Below are positions 4,864 through 5,928 of a DNA stretch of 5,928 nt, piece after piece; position 1 is the stretch's first letter, and each line of letters starts with the position of its first letter. This stretch comes from Chamaesiphon sp. (lineage in GTDB: Bacteria; Cyanobacteriota; Cyanobacteriia; Cyanobacteriales; Chamaesiphonaceae): assembly GCA_020059425.1 (NCBI GenBank), contig JAGVCD010000240.1, forward strand, positions 1 to 5,928. Direction: 5' to 3'. The position numbers and the translations under genes were made by a program. The notes beneath the pieces were generated by a model, which saw nothing but the letters and a program-made list of their open reading frames with translations, was not told the origin of the DNA and searched no databases.

Positions 4864-5376
4864 ATGATCCTATCCAATTGGCGTAAAGGACTGATCCCAG
4901 TTGTTTTGTCGCTGGTTTTATTGCTATCCGGCTGTTTCCAAAAAGAGCCTTCTAAGTTTGCGCAGGTGCAAAAAGATACCACTGCCCGGGGAGCAGCACC
5001 AGCAGTAGCGAAGAATGCTACTCAGGGCAGTAACTTCAACAAGTTTTTCCCGGCAGATGCGGATGGATTCGATCGAGTATTCTCGCAAGAGAAGAAAGGT
5101 TTTGCCGAAGCCAAGCTAAACAAAGGCGGTAAAAATGTTGCCACACTAGCGATTAGTGACACCAGTAGTCTGCCAGCTGCCGCTAAAAAGTACGACAAAA
5201 GTACTGAAAAGCTAAATGGTTTCCCTTTACTAGTGGAAAACCCCATGAAAAGTACTGGGGTGTTAGTAAAAAAATTCCAAGTAAAAGTTACATCCAAAGA
5301 TCTTTCTTTTACGGCTGATAACCGGATGGCTTGGCTGAAAAAGTTTAATCTTGATGGTCTGAGTAAGTTGCAGTAA
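4864..5376 (+). CDS. Predicted lipoprotein, conserved-looking, unknown function
   Basis: This 170-residue protein begins with a lipoprotein signal: positive WRK (residues 6-8), a hydrophobic core, and lipobox L21-S22-G23-C24. The mature protein should therefore be lipid-anchored to a membrane through C24. A low-complexity Ala/Lys/Thr linker (about 30-57) leads to a single compact domain (about 58-170) rich in Lys, Phe and Asp. Visible segments include NKFFPADADGFDRVF, FAEAKL.KGGK, VATLAISDT and an ending AWLKKFNLDGLSKL. I recognise no named domain, catalytic motif or metal ligand; C24 is the only cysteine. The ATG at 4864 has only a weak Shine-Dalgarno (TAAG). The gene is divergent from psbV and is followed after 66 bases by another unrecognised gene on the same strand. 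A role near the photosynthetic membrane is suggested only by location. Confidence 0.8.
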   Translation: MILSNWRKGLIPVVLSLVLLLSGCFQKEPSKFAQVQKDTTARGAAPAVAKNATQGSNFNKFFPADADGFDRVFSQEKKGFAEAKLNKGGKNVATLAISDTSSLPAAAKKYDKSTEKLNGFPLLVENPMKSTGVLVKKFQVKVTSKDLSFTADNRMAWLKKFNLDGLSKLQ

Positions 5377-5442
5377 GCCGGAGGGTGTTTTGCACCTACT
5401 GAATTTTGCATATATCCAAAATAACGAGCATAGGAGTTGGTG

Positions 5443-5928
5443 ATGAGTAAACCCATTTTTGAAGCAGTAGACAAACTGGCTACTGGCGGAATTACCGTCA
5501 TGGCGTTAAATTCTTTAGACTTCGTAATTCCTGGTCAATGGAAAAATATCGTAGGTTTTGAGAATACGATTAAAGACGTCACTGGTATGGATGATCAGGA
5601 ATATATTCAGGCGATCGGCGAACGCGCTGTCGCTTTATACAACGATAAGTCTCAAGGTTACCAGACAGCTATGTGGCTGTATGAAACTGTCGATACAGGT
5701 TCTAGTGCCTTAGGTGCTGCGGCCATAGCCAATAAAATTGGCGAAAAAATCCCTTTGTTAGGATTCTTAGGCAACATTACCCCCAAGGCCGACAAGGCTC
5801 AGACGATCGATCTGGGTGTCAAGCTAGTAGCCGAAATCGTAGCTTATTGCCAAATCAACGGTATTCCAGGCGACAGCGTTGGCGACTTTCTCGCCGCCTT
5901 AACCAACAATTATGCCGGTCCATCGCTA
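5443..5928 (+). CDS. Unknown protein, N-terminal 162 residues (runs off the window)
   Basis: An uninterrupted frame runs from ATG 5443 to the last base, giving 162 residues without a stop. AGGAG at 5432-5436 precedes the ATG by six bases, a good ribosome-binding site. GTG at 5440 is in frame but closer to that site, so ATG is preferred. The protein begins MSKPIFEAVDKLATGG and has no signal peptide. It contains stretches of small and hydrophobic residues: GITVMALNSLDFVI (16-29), SSALGAAAIANKIG (87-100) and IPLLGFLGNI (103-112). The last of these are too short or Gly-rich to be confident membrane spans. An acidic patch, MDDQEYIQAIGERA, lies in between. One cysteine is seen, in AYCQINGIPGDSVGDFL. 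I recognise no family or catalytic motif. It probably forms an operon with the upstream lipoprotein gene; the 66-base gap holds only a weak GGTG/CACC hairpin (5384-5396). Confidence 0.8.
   Translation, partial: MSKPIFEAVDKLATGGITVMALNSLDFVIPGQWKNIVGFENTIKDVTGMDDQEYIQAIGERAVALYNDKSQGYQTAMWLYETVDTGSSALGAAAIANKIGEKIPLLGFLGNITPKADKAQTIDLGVKLVAEIVAYCQINGIPGDSVGDFLAALTNNYAGPSL

Noticed and set aside
5022..5501. 159-codon open frame on the minus strand
   Set aside because: It lies antisense over the lipoprotein gene and the start of the next gene, which have a lipobox and a good ribosome-binding site respectively. Its translation shows no domain.

Overview
The window is from a cyanobacterial chromosome. 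The evidence is a psbV (cytochrome c550 of photosystem II) and petJ (cytochrome c6) pair in tandem, two exact copies of the HIP1 octamer GCGATCGC, and many partial GATCG-rich variants. The genus cannot be fixed from the sequence alone.

Left part (1-2626, + strand). The window opens with the last 39 codons of aroE (shikimate dehydrogenase). A 268-base spacer follows, holding a possible promoter and a 5' leader with two mutually exclusive stems, and leads into an integral-membrane fatty-acid desaturase. After a 154-base spacer with an 11-bp tandem direct repeat comes a SAM-dependent methyltransferase of the cyclopropane-fatty-acid-synthase (CFAS) superfamily. Two of the five residues that bind bicarbonate in classical CFAS are replaced. 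The desaturase and methyltransferase are co-directional and could act in sequence on an acyl chain, desaturating it and then methylating it. That is inference, but it is the best candidate here for an undescribed pathway. A 10-bp perfect hairpin separates the methyltransferase from the next, convergent gene.

Middle part (2627-4557, - strand). Read in the direction of transcription, the order is psbV, petJ, pgeF. PsbV is a bis-His photosystem II extrinsic cytochrome of standard length with an unusual C-terminus. PetJ is a soluble luminal electron carrier that starts with TTG. PgeF is a laccase-domain peptidoglycan-editing factor. A 69-nt imperfect hairpin followed by a T-run on the minus strand lies between petJ and pgeF and probably ends the petJ transcript. 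The petJ leader carries three overlapping or adjacent ACAGTA half-sites, a plausible operator.

Right part (4558-5928, + strand). A 306-base divergent region with several small palindromes separates psbV from a predicted 170-residue lipoprotein of unknown function. A second unrecognised protein gene follows 66 bases later and runs off the window's end. These two are probably one transcription unit.

No tRNA, rRNA, CRISPR array, insertion sequence or phage gene was seen.
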